Positions 1-7,351 are shown, counted from the stretch's first letter. The stretch: DNA of 7,874 bases from an uncultured Akkermansia sp. (GCA_947585525.1 CANPXA010000078.1:1-7874), one strand, 5' to 3'. The notes: generated by a model from the sequence alone, not told the origin. Program-made: numbers and translations.

Positions 1-714
1 GTAACGCTCACGACGATGTCCTCCATCGACCCGATACGCGTGGACTTCGTGGTGCCGGGCAAGCAGATGCTCAGCGAGGTGCTGGCGCCCGATTATTCAC
101 CGGACAAGGGGATGGTGACACCGGTGACGGAATTCAAGGTCGTGTTGGAGGACGGCAGCACGTATGAGTACAAGGGGCAGGTTGTGGCAGTGGACAGTTA
201 TGTCAACAGTTCGACGGGGACGGTGAATTTCATCGGACATCTGCCGAATCCCGAGCTCCGGTTGCGTTCCGGATCGGCCGTGCGAGTGGTAGCGCCTACC
301 GGGGTGGTGAAGGATGCGCTGCTGGTGCCGAGTCGTGCGCTCGTGTCTTCCATGAACCATCGATTCATTTACGTGGTAGGGAAGGATGGCACACCGTACG
401 GCATCGATGTGCTGCCGGCGCAGGAGGTCGTCCTGCGTATGCCCAACGGGGACGGAAAAGAAACGGAGATGCCCATGCAGATCATCACGGGACGCATCAA
501 ACCCCTGCAGGATAGCCTGAAAGATCTCGGCTTTGACAATCCCAAGGAGGTACAGGTCATTGTGGAGGGCGGACAGATGGCAGCCCTCTACGCGCAGGCG
601 AACATGGGGCTTCGCGCGGCGGGCGCCAAAGAGGGCTTCGGCACAGTCAATCCGCGACCGTTCGTGTACACTCTTCCCGTGACGACCACACCATCGGTAA
701 CGGCTAAGCACTAA
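1..714 (+). CDS. RND efflux periplasmic adaptor subunit (membrane fusion protein), 5' partial
   Basis: This is the C-terminal 237 residues of an AcrA/MexA-type adaptor, the periplasmic collar joining an RND pump to its outer-membrane channel. The frame is open to the left edge, so the signal peptide, alpha-hairpin and most of the lipoyl domain lie outside the window; the ATG at 16 is internal. The visible part opens in the beta-barrel domain with VTLTTMSSIDPIRVDF, matching the family's 'VT.ISxLDPIYVDF' strand. The second signature follows at about residues 68-96 (STGTV, then PNPELRLRSG), as in AcrA 'TTGSITLRAIFPNPD..LLPG'. The ALLVPSRAL strand near residue 106 starts the membrane-proximal domain. 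From about residue 137 that domain is longer than usual, and a hydrophilic Thr/Pro-rich tail ends at TAA 712-714. The pump gene starts 8 bases later, so the two are almost certainly co-transcribed. Family assignment is firm; the substrate cannot be inferred. Confidence 0.93.
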   Translation, partial: VTLTTMSSIDPIRVDFVVPGKQMLSEVLAPDYSPDKGMVTPVTEFKVVLEDGSTYEYKGQVVAVDSYVNSSTGTVNFIGHLPNPELRLRSGSAVRVVAPTGVVKDALLVPSRALVSSMNHRFIYVVGKDGTPYGIDVLPAQEVVLRMPNGDGKETEMPMQIITGRIKPLQDSLKDLGFDNPKEVQVIVEGGQMAALYAQANMGLRAAGAKEGFGTVNPRPFVYTLPVTTTPSVTAKH

Positions 715-722
715 GAGAGGTT

Positions 723-3700
723 ATGAGCGCGTATTTCATCAAACACCCGGTGATCGCCACCGTGATAGCGGTGGTCACGACACTGCTCGGTATCGTCTGT
801 TTGCTCAACCTGCCCATTTCGCAATATCCGGAGATAACGCCGCGCATCATCCAGCTGCAGACGATGTTCCCCGGGGCGGATGCGCAGAGTGTGGCGGATT
901 CCGTGGGCACGCCGCTGGAACGTCAGGTGAACGGGGTGCAGCACATGGACTACATGATGTCGGTCTCCTCCAACAACGGCGTGTACAACCTCATGGTCGT
1001 CTTTGAGCCGGACTCAGACACGGACATGGACCAGATGCTTGTGAACATGCGCTACGGACAGGCGCAGTCACAGATGCCCAGTGAGGTGATGAACTCCGGT
1101 GTGACGATCCGACAACAGCCGGGTCTGCCCCTCATGCTTTACGGACTCACCTCTCCGGACGGCAGCTACAACACCGTGGATCTCGCAAATTACGCGCAGG
1201 TGAAGCTGGTGGATGAGATCAAGCGCGTGGAGGGTGTGGGCGAGGTGGCTGTGTACGGAGCCGGACGCTACGCCATCCGCATCTGGCTGGACACCGTCAA
1301 GATGAGCCATTTCAACATCTCGCTGGATGAGGTGCGCGCGGCCATCTCGAAGCAGAATATGACCAACCCCGGTGGCAAGATCGGCGCCGATCCCGTCCCC
1401 AACGGTCAGGAAAAAACCATCACCGTGAGAACTCAGGGTCGCCTCTCAGATCCTCATGAATTTGAGGAGATCATCGTGCGCCAACAGGCGGACCAGATCG
1501 TCTATCTGAAGGACATTGCCACCGTGGAGTTGGGTTCGGAAAACTATTCCGCCACGGGTCGGCGTAATGGAGATATAGCGGCATCGGTGGTGATCTTTCA
1601 GTCCCCCGGATCGAACGCGATCGACACCGTGGATCGGGTGACGAAGCTGCTGGAGAAGAAAACGGCCGTGATGCCGCAGGGGGTGAAGGGAGCCGTGGCT
1701 TTGGACACGACGACCTCCGTGCGTTACTCGATACGGGAGATTGAACACACGTTCGTGGAAGCCATCATTCTGGTGGCGCTCGTGGTGTATATCTTCCTGC
1801 AGAATTGGCGCGCTACGCTGATCCCCCTCATCGCCGTGCCCGTTTCGCTCATTTCCACATTCTGCATATTCCCTCTGCTGGGATTCACGCTCAACACGAT
1901 CTCCCTGCTGGGCATGGTGCTCGCCATCGGACTTGTGGTGGATGATGCCATCGTCGTCGTGGAGGCTGTGCAGCACCATATCGACAAGGGGTTGCGTCCA
2001 CGTGTGGCGGCGTTTGCCGCCATGCAGGAGGTGAGCGGACCGGTTATAGCCATCGCGCTCGTGTTGGCGGCGGTGTTTTTACCATCGCTCATGCTCAAGG
2101 GCATCACGGGAACGCTCTTCAAGCAGTTTGCCATCACCATCGCTATTTCGATGCTGATTTCCGCGTTCAACGCGCTCACGCTCTCGCCGGCTCTCTGTGC
2201 GCTTCTCCTCAAGCCGAGTCGGGAGAACAAGAGCATCTTTGCCCCCTTCCATCGCCTCTTCAACAAATTCTACAACGGCACGGCCAACCTCTACACGCGC
2301 ATCTGCGGTGGGCTCGCCCGCAAACTCATCATCTCGATGCCTCTGCTTTTCCTGATGTGGGGGGCGATCAAGCCGGTTTCTCAATTTGTTCCCGGAGCGT
2401 TTTTGCCGGATGAGGACCAAGGTTTCCTGATGGCGGCTCTGGTGATGAAGCCGGAGACTTCTCTGCAGGTTGCCATGGAGCAGAATAAAAAATTGGAACA
2501 GGCTCTCTACGATCCCAAGGTCGTGAAAAATCTCACCTCTGTCGTGGGTATCAACATCCTCAACATGGTGCAGACTCCCGGCGCCTGCATCGGTTTCGTG
2601 GAACTCAAGGATTGGAGCGAGCGCGCCGAGACGGCTCAGCAGATCCAGCGCCGACTCATGGCTCGCGTGCAGCAGGCCGGATTGGATGGTACGGCGATGG
2701 TGCTGGTGCCGCCGGCCATTCCGGGTGTGGGCACGGCCAACGGCGTGGCCATGGTGCTGATGGATCTGGAGGGGCAGGGGGTACCGTTCCTCTACGAGAG
2801 GGTGAAGGAATTTGAGGCGGCGGCGCGGAAACGTCCGGAGGTGGGGATGTGCATGGACATGATGATGTCCGACACGCCACAGAAGTACCTTGAGTTGGAT
2901 CGCGAGAAATGCCAGTACCATAAGGTGGACATCAGCACGGCCAACGGTATCCTGGCTTCCTACTACGGTTCCACATTCGTCAATTTCTTTAACGCCTTCG
3001 GTCAGCAGTGGCAGGTGTACATCCAGGCGCAGGGCGAGGATCGTGCAAGCTTGGACAAAATGGATGGCTTCTTCGTGATGAACGCGGATGGCGAACGTGT
3101 GCCGCTTTCGGCGTTGGTGAAGGTGAGGGACATAGCGGAGACGGAATTCGTGATGCACCACCAAGGGTACAATTCGGCGAAGATCAATGTGATGCCCAAG
3201 CCGGGCTACTCCACCCAACAGCTCATGGAGGCTATGGAGGAAGTCTATGCCCAAACCATGGATTCCTCCAAGGTCGGCTTCGATTACCAAGATATGAGCT
3301 TCCAGGAAAATAAGGTGCGCAACAGCACGGGTCTGGGCACGATCTTCATCATGTCCGGTCTCTTTGCTTTCCTCATCCTGGTGGCTCTTTATGAGAAGTG
3401 GCCGTTGCCCATCTCGGTGTTTATGACGGTGCCCATTGCCGTGCTGGGAGCGTACAGCGGACTTGCCCTGTGGCACCTTGAGCTCAATCTGTACGCGCAG
3501 GTGGGTTTGGTGATGCTGGTGGGTCTTGCGGCGAAAAATGCGATTCTGATCGTGGAGTTCGCCAACCTTGAGATGGAGCGAGGCAAGGGGCTCATGGAGG
3601 CCACGCTTGCAGCGGCTCGGTTACGTCTGCGTCCCATCTTGATGACCTCGCTCGCTTTCATCCTGGGCTGCATTCCTCTCGTTCTCTCCAGCGGGTCGGG

Positions 3701-3905
3701 GGCGCTTGCGCGAAACTCGATCGGCATTGTCGTCGTGGCGGGGATGACGGTGGCGACTGTGCTGGGTGTGTTTCTCATTCCGTGCTCGTACGTGTTTGTG
3801 ATGCGTCTGTTCCGGATTCGTTTCAAGCTGCATGAGCTTGGGGAGGACCCGGATGAGCAGGAGGCGCGCGTTTATCTGGCCGCGCACGGCAATGATGAAG
3901 AATGA
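723..3905 (+). CDS. HAE-1 family RND multidrug efflux permease (AcrB/MexB-like)
   Basis: This is an inner-membrane, proton-driven trimeric pump of 1060 aa; AcrB has 1049. The start MSAYFIKHPVIATVI is the family's standard N-terminus, running straight into TM1. Two homologous halves are visible: TM1 (about 9-29), a large periplasmic porter/docking region, TM2-6 (about 342-497), TM7 near 532-549, a second periplasmic region, and TM8-12 (about 870-1028). The proton relay is intact: D407 and D408 in GLVVDDAI, K938 in GLAAKNA, and R968 and T975 in RLRPILMTS (AcrB D407, D408, K940, R971, T978). Other family motifs are FPGADAQSV near 49 and FVELKDW near 625. Most residues matching AcrB's Phe-rich distal pocket are not Phe, so the substrate range may differ. 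An upstream GAGAGG (715-720) sits only 2 bases from the ATG, so translational coupling to the adaptor gene is likely. Family certain; substrate unknown. Confidence 0.97.
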   Translation: MSAYFIKHPVIATVIAVVTTLLGIVCLLNLPISQYPEITPRIIQLQTMFPGADAQSVADSVGTPLERQVNGVQHMDYMMSVSSNNGVYNLMVVFEPDSDTDMDQMLVNMRYGQAQSQMPSEVMNSGVTIRQQPGLPLMLYGLTSPDGSYNTVDLANYAQVKLVDEIKRVEGVGEVAVYGAGRYAIRIWLDTVKMSHFNISLDEVRAAISKQNMTNPGGKIGADPVPNGQEKTITVRTQGRLSDPHEFEEIIVRQQADQIVYLKDIATVELGSENYSATGRRNGDIAASVVIFQSPGSNAIDTVDRVTKLLEKKTAVMPQGVKGAVALDTTTSVRYSIREIEHTFVEAIILVALVVYIFLQNWRATLIPLIAVPVSLISTFCIFPLLGFTLNTISLLGMVLAIGLVVDDAIVVVEAVQHHIDKGLRPRVAAFAAMQEVSGPVIAIALVLAAVFLPSLMLKGITGTLFKQFAITIAISMLISAFNALTLSPALCALLLKPSRENKSIFAPFHRLFNKFYNGTANLYTRICGGLARKLIISMPLLFLMWGAIKPVSQFVPGAFLPDEDQGFLMAALVMKPETSLQVAMEQNKKLEQALYDPKVVKNLTSVVGINILNMVQTPGACIGFVELKDWSERAETAQQIQRRLMARVQQAGLDGTAMVLVPPAIPGVGTANGVAMVLMDLEGQGVPFLYERVKEFEAAARKRPEVGMCMDMMMSDTPQKYLELDREKCQYHKVDISTANGILASYYGSTFVNFFNAFGQQWQVYIQAQGEDRASLDKMDGFFVMNADGERVPLSALVKVRDIAETEFVMHHQGYNSAKINVMPKPGYSTQQLMEAMEEVYAQTMDSSKVGFDYQDMSFQENKVRNSTGLGTIFIMSGLFAFLILVALYEKWPLPISVFMTVPIAVLGAYSGLALWHLELNLYAQVGLVMLVGLAAKNAILIVEFANLEMERGKGLMEATLAAARLRLRPILMTSLAFILGCIPLVLSSGSGALARNSIGIVVVAGMTVATVLGVFLIPCSYVFVMRLFRIRFKLHELGEDPDEQEARVYLAAHGNDEE

Positions 3906-3924
3906 GCTTGCAACATTATAGACG

Positions 3925-3930
3925 AAAAGG
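3925..3930 (+). promoter_or_regulatory. Ribosome binding site deciding the outer-membrane channel start
   Basis: AAAAGG lies 7 bases before the ATG at 3938. It supports that start over the in-frame ATG at 3902, which overlaps the pump's stop codon as ATGA and would place 12 mostly polar residues in front of the signal peptide. Confidence 0.6.
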
Positions 3931-3937
3931 TAATATC

Positions 3938-5341
3938 ATGACAGCTATGAAGAAATACACGGTCATCGTTCTGCTCGGGGCAGTAGCACTCGGCGCGGCG
4001 TCTTGTTCTTTCGGTCCGCGTTGGCACCGGCCGCACATGGCGGTTCCGGTGCAGTTCCGTGGCAAGAGCTTCGGGGAAGGAAACATGGCCGACCTTCCGT
4101 GGCAGACGGTGCTCAAAGATGAAAAGCTCAATGCTCTGTTGAGAGACGTTTTCTCCGCCAACAGGAGCTTGGCCGCTCTTCGGCACAACGTGGATGCCGC
4201 ACGCCGTTACGTGACCATCGCGCGTGCACCCCTCTTCCCCTGGGCCGGCTACAGTGCCTCGGAGAGCAAGGGCATGAACCAGCAGGGCGGCGCTGCCGTG
4301 GCTCAAACAGGCGGCATCACTTCCAACCCCGGCTCAGCGGCCCTCTCCGCTTCCTGGGAATTGGACCTCTGGGGCAGAACGCGCAAAGGCGTGGAGAGTG
4401 CGGCGGCCGGTGCGAGAGCCATGGAGGAAAACTTCAACAATCTGCGCATCTCCCTGCTGCGCCAGGTGGCGTGCGGTTACTTGCAGCTCATGATGCTGGA
4501 TGAGCAGCTGCGCATCGCCCGAGCCTCCGTGGAGAGCTACCGCGAGTCTCTGGATCTCTTCCGCAACCAGCTGGAAGGCGGCGTGGCCGACAAGTTGCAG
4601 ACGGCCTCCGCTCAGGCGGCCCTCTCGGCGGCCGAGGCTGAAATACCGGCTCTTCAAATGCAGATAGCCGAGTTGGAGAACACGCTCTCCTCTCTCGCCG
4701 GTCGTATGCCCGGACATATCGCACGCAACGACAATTTGCAGGACTTTGCCGCAGCGAGTAAGGTGGCTGCCGGCATCCCGGCGGATGTCCTCGCGCGCCG
4801 TCCGGATATCCGTGCAAAGGAGCAGGAGCTGCGTGCGGCGAACGCGGATATCGGCGTGGCTATCGCGAACTACTTCCCGAGCATCAGCCTCACGGCAGCC
4901 GGGGGCTACGCTTCTGCCGATCTGCGTCATTCCATCCTCACCCACCGCACGGGATGGGGTATCGGCGCCAGCCTCACCGGACCTCTCTTCCAAGGCGGAC
5001 AACTGCGCGCCAACACACGCGCTAAGCGGGATGCCTTCCTGGCAGCTAAGGCGGACTACGAGAACACCGTGCTGAATGCCATGGCGGAAATCTCCACCAC
5101 GCTTATCCAGCGTGAAAAGCTCGTCGAGGTGATGAGCAAGCAGGAGGAAGCCGTGAATGCCTATCGGGAGAGTGTGCAGCTCTCCATGGCTCGTTACAAG
5201 GAGGGTATCGCCGCTTACTACGAAGTGCTGCAGGCGCAGCTCCTTCTCTTCCCTGCCCAGAAGCAACTCGCTTCCTACCGGTATCAGTACGCCGCTTGCG
5301 TGCCGACCCTCTACACGCAGCTCGGCGGCGGTTGGCGGTAA
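3938..5341 (+). CDS. Efflux outer-membrane lipoprotein channel, NodT/OprM family
   Basis: This is the outer-membrane factor of the tripartite pump: a trimeric beta-barrel with a long periplasmic alpha-helical tunnel that docks on the adaptor and pump. The protein has 467 aa, close to OprM-type sizes. The N-terminus is a lipoprotein signal: MTAMKK, a hydrophobic stretch (7-22), then AASC with the lipidated Cys at 23; Ser at +2 fits outer-membrane sorting in enterobacterial rules. FGPRWHRP follows, like the family's 'GPDYxRP'. Later hallmarks are WELDLWGR (140-147), a coiled-coil region (about 155-255), the strongly diagnostic IPADVLARRPDIRAKEQEL (280-298), FPSISLTAAGGY (313-324), GPLFQGGQLRA (348-358), and a second helical repeat (about 360-445) with ARYKEGIAAYYEVLQAQ. 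It ends with the typical LYTQLGGGW. The 32-base gap to the pump gene indicates the same operon. It is the last gene, and lpxB converges from the other strand. Confidence 0.96.
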   Translation: MTAMKKYTVIVLLGAVALGAASCSFGPRWHRPHMAVPVQFRGKSFGEGNMADLPWQTVLKDEKLNALLRDVFSANRSLAALRHNVDAARRYVTIARAPLFPWAGYSASESKGMNQQGGAAVAQTGGITSNPGSAALSASWELDLWGRTRKGVESAAAGARAMEENFNNLRISLLRQVACGYLQLMMLDEQLRIARASVESYRESLDLFRNQLEGGVADKLQTASAQAALSAAEAEIPALQMQIAELENTLSSLAGRMPGHIARNDNLQDFAAASKVAAGIPADVLARRPDIRAKEQELRAANADIGVAIANYFPSISLTAAGGYASADLRHSILTHRTGWGIGASLTGPLFQGGQLRANTRAKRDAFLAAKADYENTVLNAMAEISTTLIQREKLVEVMSKQEEAVNAYRESVQLSMARYKEGIAAYYEVLQAQLLLFPAQKQLASYRYQYAACVPTLYTQLGGGWR

Positions 5342-5363
5342 AGCTCGGACGGAGCAAGGATGA

Positions 5364-6482
5364 TCAGAAGAGGGAGAGAACGGCGTCTGCCGCGCGGGAG
5401 GCAGACCCTCCCTGTTTGGCGAGGCAGGTTACGGCGTTGCGCATCCCCTGAAGGGTTTTCTCACGTTGGGCGGGATCCATCAGACGCTCGAGTTCGGTCA
5501 TGCAGTTGGCAAGATTGAAGTCGTGTTGGATGAGTTCGCGGGTGACGGGTGCATCCGCAAGGATGTTGACCATGCCGATGAAGCGGATGCGTAGAAGGAT
5601 ACGACCGAGCAGGTAGGTTCCCCACGCAACCTTGTAAACGAGAGCAAAGGGAAGGTCGTGGAGGGCGGCCTCGAGAGTGGCCGTTCCGGAGGTGACGAGG
5701 GCGGCGTAGGCTCGATCCATGATGTCGTGGTAATTGCCGCAGCGGATGTCGAGCGATTCGGGTTCCACCCCGGAGCGTCGCGCAAGAGCCCGCATCATAT
5801 CCTCCAGTTTCGGGGAGCTGGCAGAAATCTCGATTTTCCAGTCCGGATGCCTGAGGCGGATCTCCTTCACGACCTCGAGAAAGACGGGGAAGTGGCGTTC
5901 AATTTCGCGGACGCGAGAACCGGGGAAAAGTCCGACTACGTGGGGGTCACGCTGATCCGACCGACGACGAGCCATGATGTCATCCGCGAGGGGGTGACCG
6001 ACGAATTCAGCGCGCAGTCCGGCTTTTTCAAAGATGTTTTTTTCAAAGGGAAACGTGCAGAGCATGAGGTCCAAAATGCGGGCGAGTTTCGGCACGCGGC
6101 TCTTGTGCCAGGCCCACACCATGGGGGCGATGAACCAGATCAACTTTGTGGAAGGACAGCGGCGCCGGATGCGCTCGGCGAGGCGTTGGTTAAACCCAGG
6201 ATAGTCGATGAGCAGGAGGGCATCCGGTTGGTCGGACACGATGCGTTCCTCCATCTCGCGCAGCTTACGCAGGAAGAATCGAGCGTGGCGTAAAACCTCG
6301 ACGACCCCGATGACGGCAGCTTGCTCGGTCCAATCCTCTACGCCTTGCGGAGCTACCTCGTGCATCCGACTGCCGCCGAGACCGAGAAATTCAATATCCG
6401 GACGGCGGGACAGGAGCTCGCGCATGAGCAGGGCTCCCTGTTTGTCCCCGCTTTTCTCGCCGGCTACCACGTAAAATTTCAT
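5364..6482 (-). CDS. lpxB: Lipid A disaccharide synthase LpxB
   Basis: LpxB is a peripheral inner-membrane GT-B glycosyltransferase (family GT19) that joins UDP-2,3-diacylglucosamine and lipid X into the tetra-acyl disaccharide-1-phosphate of lipid A. The protein has 372 aa; E. coli LpxB has 382. Visible motifs: AGEKSGDKQGA (7-17, family AGEASGDxxGA), VEVLRH near 61, LLIDYPGFN (90-98; D93 matches the essential E. coli D98), PMVWAWHKSRV (120-130), FVGHPLADD (160-168), LFPGSRVREIE (185-195; R190 matches R201), VTSGTATLEAAL (263-274), and GMVNILAD (303-310; N307 matches N316). The start at 6482 gives the family N-terminus directly, and no Shine-Dalgarno precedes it. No other lpx genes flank it, unlike the common lpxD-fabZ-lpxA-lpxB order. 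It diverges from a DedA gene and converges with the efflux operon. Function is confident from the motifs; residue equivalences are from memory. Confidence 0.96.
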   Translation of the reverse strand: MKFYVVAGEKSGDKQGALLMRELLSRRPDIEFLGLGGSRMHEVAPQGVEDWTEQAAVIGVVEVLRHARFFLRKLREMEERIVSDQPDALLLIDYPGFNQRLAERIRRRCPSTKLIWFIAPMVWAWHKSRVPKLARILDLMLCTFPFEKNIFEKAGLRAEFVGHPLADDIMARRRSDQRDPHVVGLFPGSRVREIERHFPVFLEVVKEIRLRHPDWKIEISASSPKLEDMMRALARRSGVEPESLDIRCGNYHDIMDRAYAALVTSGTATLEAALHDLPFALVYKVAWGTYLLGRILLRIRFIGMVNILADAPVTRELIQHDFNLANCMTELERLMDPAQREKTLQGMRNAVTCLAKQGGSASRAADAVLSLF

Positions 6483-6488
6483 AGCGGC

Positions 6489-6518
6489 ATCATAGCATAG
6501 ACGGTCTCATCCTTGCAA
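6489..6518 (-). promoter_or_regulatory. Candidate sigma70-type promoter of lpxB
   Basis: On the minus strand, TTGCAA (6513-6518, 4 of 6 to TTGACA) is followed after 18 bases by TATGAT (6489-6494, 5 of 6 to TATAAT). Only 6 bases (6483-6488) separate the -10 box from the lpxB ATG. Transcription would therefore start at or within a base or two of the start codon, giving a leaderless or near-leaderless mRNA, in keeping with the missing Shine-Dalgarno. This is read by eye; there is no transcription start data. Confidence 0.5.
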
Positions 6519-6531
6519 GAAAAGTCTTTTC
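6519..6531. promoter_or_regulatory. 13-bp palindrome between divergent promoters, candidate operator
   Basis: GAAAAG-T-CTTTTC is a perfect odd palindrome centred on 6525. It abuts the candidate lpxB -35 box (6513-6518) and overlaps the candidate dedA -35 box (6527-6532). A dimeric regulator bound here could control both genes. It also looks like a compact hairpin, but a one-base loop makes a terminator unlikely. Nothing identifies a cognate regulator. Confidence 0.35.
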
Positions 6532-6555
6532 AAGGACGCCCGTGATGTGCATAAT
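6527..6555 (+). promoter_or_regulatory. Candidate sigma70-type promoter of the DedA gene
   Basis: TTTTCA (6527-6532, 4 of 6 to TTGACA), a 17-base spacer and CATAAT (6550-6555, 5 of 6 to TATAAT) precede the ATG at 6562 by 6 bases. The spacing mirrors that of the divergent lpxB promoter and again suggests a leaderless start. The -10 box would lie inside the gene if translation began at the alternative GTG 6547, so promoter and upstream start exclude each other. Confidence 0.45.
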
Positions 6556-6561
6556 GGGCGT

Positions 6562-7188
6562 ATGCATGAGTGGTTGGTCATCTGGATGCAGTGGGTTGAG
6601 GAACTCGGCTATGCCGGGGTGGTACTGTTGATGGCAATGGAAAGCTCAATCTTCCCGGTGCCGAGTGAAGTCGTGGTGCCGCCGGCGGCGATCCTGGCGG
6701 CACATGAAGGGGCGGGGATGAGCATGTGGGGTGTCGTGGTAGCGGGGACGGTGGGATCGTACGTGGGGTCGTGCGTCATGTACTACGTGTCGCTGGTATT
6801 AGGACGTCCGTTTATCATGCGGTACGGGAGGTATTTTTTCATGTCGGAGAGCAAGGTGGAGGCAGCGGAGCGATTCATGCGGCGCTTTTCCGCCGGCGGC
6901 ATCTTTTTTTCGCGCTTTTTACCGGTCGTGCGGCACCTCATCTCTATCCCGGCAGGACTGGCGCGGATGCCCTTCCTCACTTTCTCGGTGGCAACGATCA
7001 GCGGGTCGGCCATCTGGTGCGCCGCACTCGCATGGTTCGGCAACAAAGTGGGGAGAGATCATCCGGACATCCTTTCGACGCCGGAGGCGTTGATCCACGC
7101 GGTGAAGGACGAGACATGGCTGCTCGTGGGCGGAGCCGCACTTCTGCTGGCGCTTTATGTTCTGGCGAGGTATTTGACGCGGCGGTAA
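6562..7188 (+). CDS. DedA family (SNARE-associated/VTT domain) inner-membrane protein
   Basis: This 208-aa polytopic membrane protein is similar in length to E. coli YqjA/YghB and Bacillus YngC. DedA proteins are needed for envelope integrity and membrane-potential homeostasis; some recycle undecaprenyl phosphate (UptA) or move phospholipids. Which applies here cannot be read. Visible motifs: the re-entrant N-terminal ESSIFPVPSEVVVPP (27-41) with acidic E27 and E36; GSYVGSCVMYYVSLVLG (65-81), where the Asp often found after 'G.lxG' is Ser; FFSRFLPVVRHLISIPAG (115-132) with the two essential-type arginines R118 and R124; and a C-terminal membrane segment (about 187-204) ending RYLTRR. ATG 6562 is preferred because related proteins begin just before this 'EWL...GY' segment. 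An in-frame GTG at 6547 would add 5 residues and has AAGGA (6532-6536) 10 bases upstream, so it remains possible. The gene diverges from lpxB, another envelope gene. Confidence 0.92.
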   Translation: MHEWLVIWMQWVEELGYAGVVLLMAMESSIFPVPSEVVVPPAAILAAHEGAGMSMWGVVVAGTVGSYVGSCVMYYVSLVLGRPFIMRYGRYFFMSESKVEAAERFMRRFSAGGIFFSRFLPVVRHLISIPAGLARMPFLTFSVATISGSAIWCAALAWFGNKVGRDHPDILSTPEALIHAVKDETWLLVGGAALLLALYVLARYLTRR

Positions 7189-7287
7189 GCATCTGGTCAT
7201 CCACGCATGATCCCATAAAATTTACTCCGGGTCTATTCAACCTATTTCTCGTGCGTTTTGCCGTGGACGGGGGCACTGGAGGCGCCT

Positions 7288-7322
7288 ATTTACGATTTAC
7301 GAATTACGATTTACGATTTACG
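7288..7322. repeat. Five tandem heptamers ATTTACG (one variant AATTACG)
   Basis: Units lie at 7288, 7295, 7302, 7309 and 7316. The third reads AATTACG; the other four are identical ATTTACG. The 35-bp array is head to tail without spacers. Translated, it gives IYDLR/NYDLR-like repeats, a pattern known from many spurious predicted proteins, so reading frames through it should not be taken as genes. Heptamer tandem repeats are dispersed in several bacterial groups; whether this one recurs in this genome cannot be seen here. Confidence 0.9.
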
Positions 7323-7336
7323 ATGTGGAAAATTCG

Positions 7337-7351
7337 GCGAGCTCTGCTCGC
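7337..7351. other. Small GC-rich hairpin next to the heptamer array
   Basis: GCGAGC (7337-7342), loop TCT and GCTCGC (7346-7351) form a perfect 6-bp stem with a 3-base loop, 14 bases after the heptamer array. No T-run follows on either strand, so it is not a standard intrinsic terminator. It could be part of a compound dispersed repeat together with the array. Confidence 0.5.

Noticed and set aside
2079..3476. 465-codon open frame on the minus strand inside the pump gene
   Set aside because: It lies wholly within a confidently identified RND gene; its product is His/Arg-rich without any family motif. It is a shadow of biased codon use.
3902..3937. Upstream ATG at 3902 as start of the outer-membrane channel, overlapping the pump stop as ATGA
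   Set aside because: It would place 12 mostly polar residues before a clear lipoprotein signal peptide; ATG 3938 has AAAAGG at 7 bases and gives a normal signal.
5343..5355. GCTC/GAGC stem between the converging genes as a bidirectional terminator
   Set aside because: Only 4 bp with a 5-base loop and no T-tract on either strand.
5658..6293. 211-codon plus-strand frame opposite lpxB
   Set aside because: It is antisense to lpxB, whose motifs are unambiguous; no recognisable domain, promoter or ribosome site supports it.
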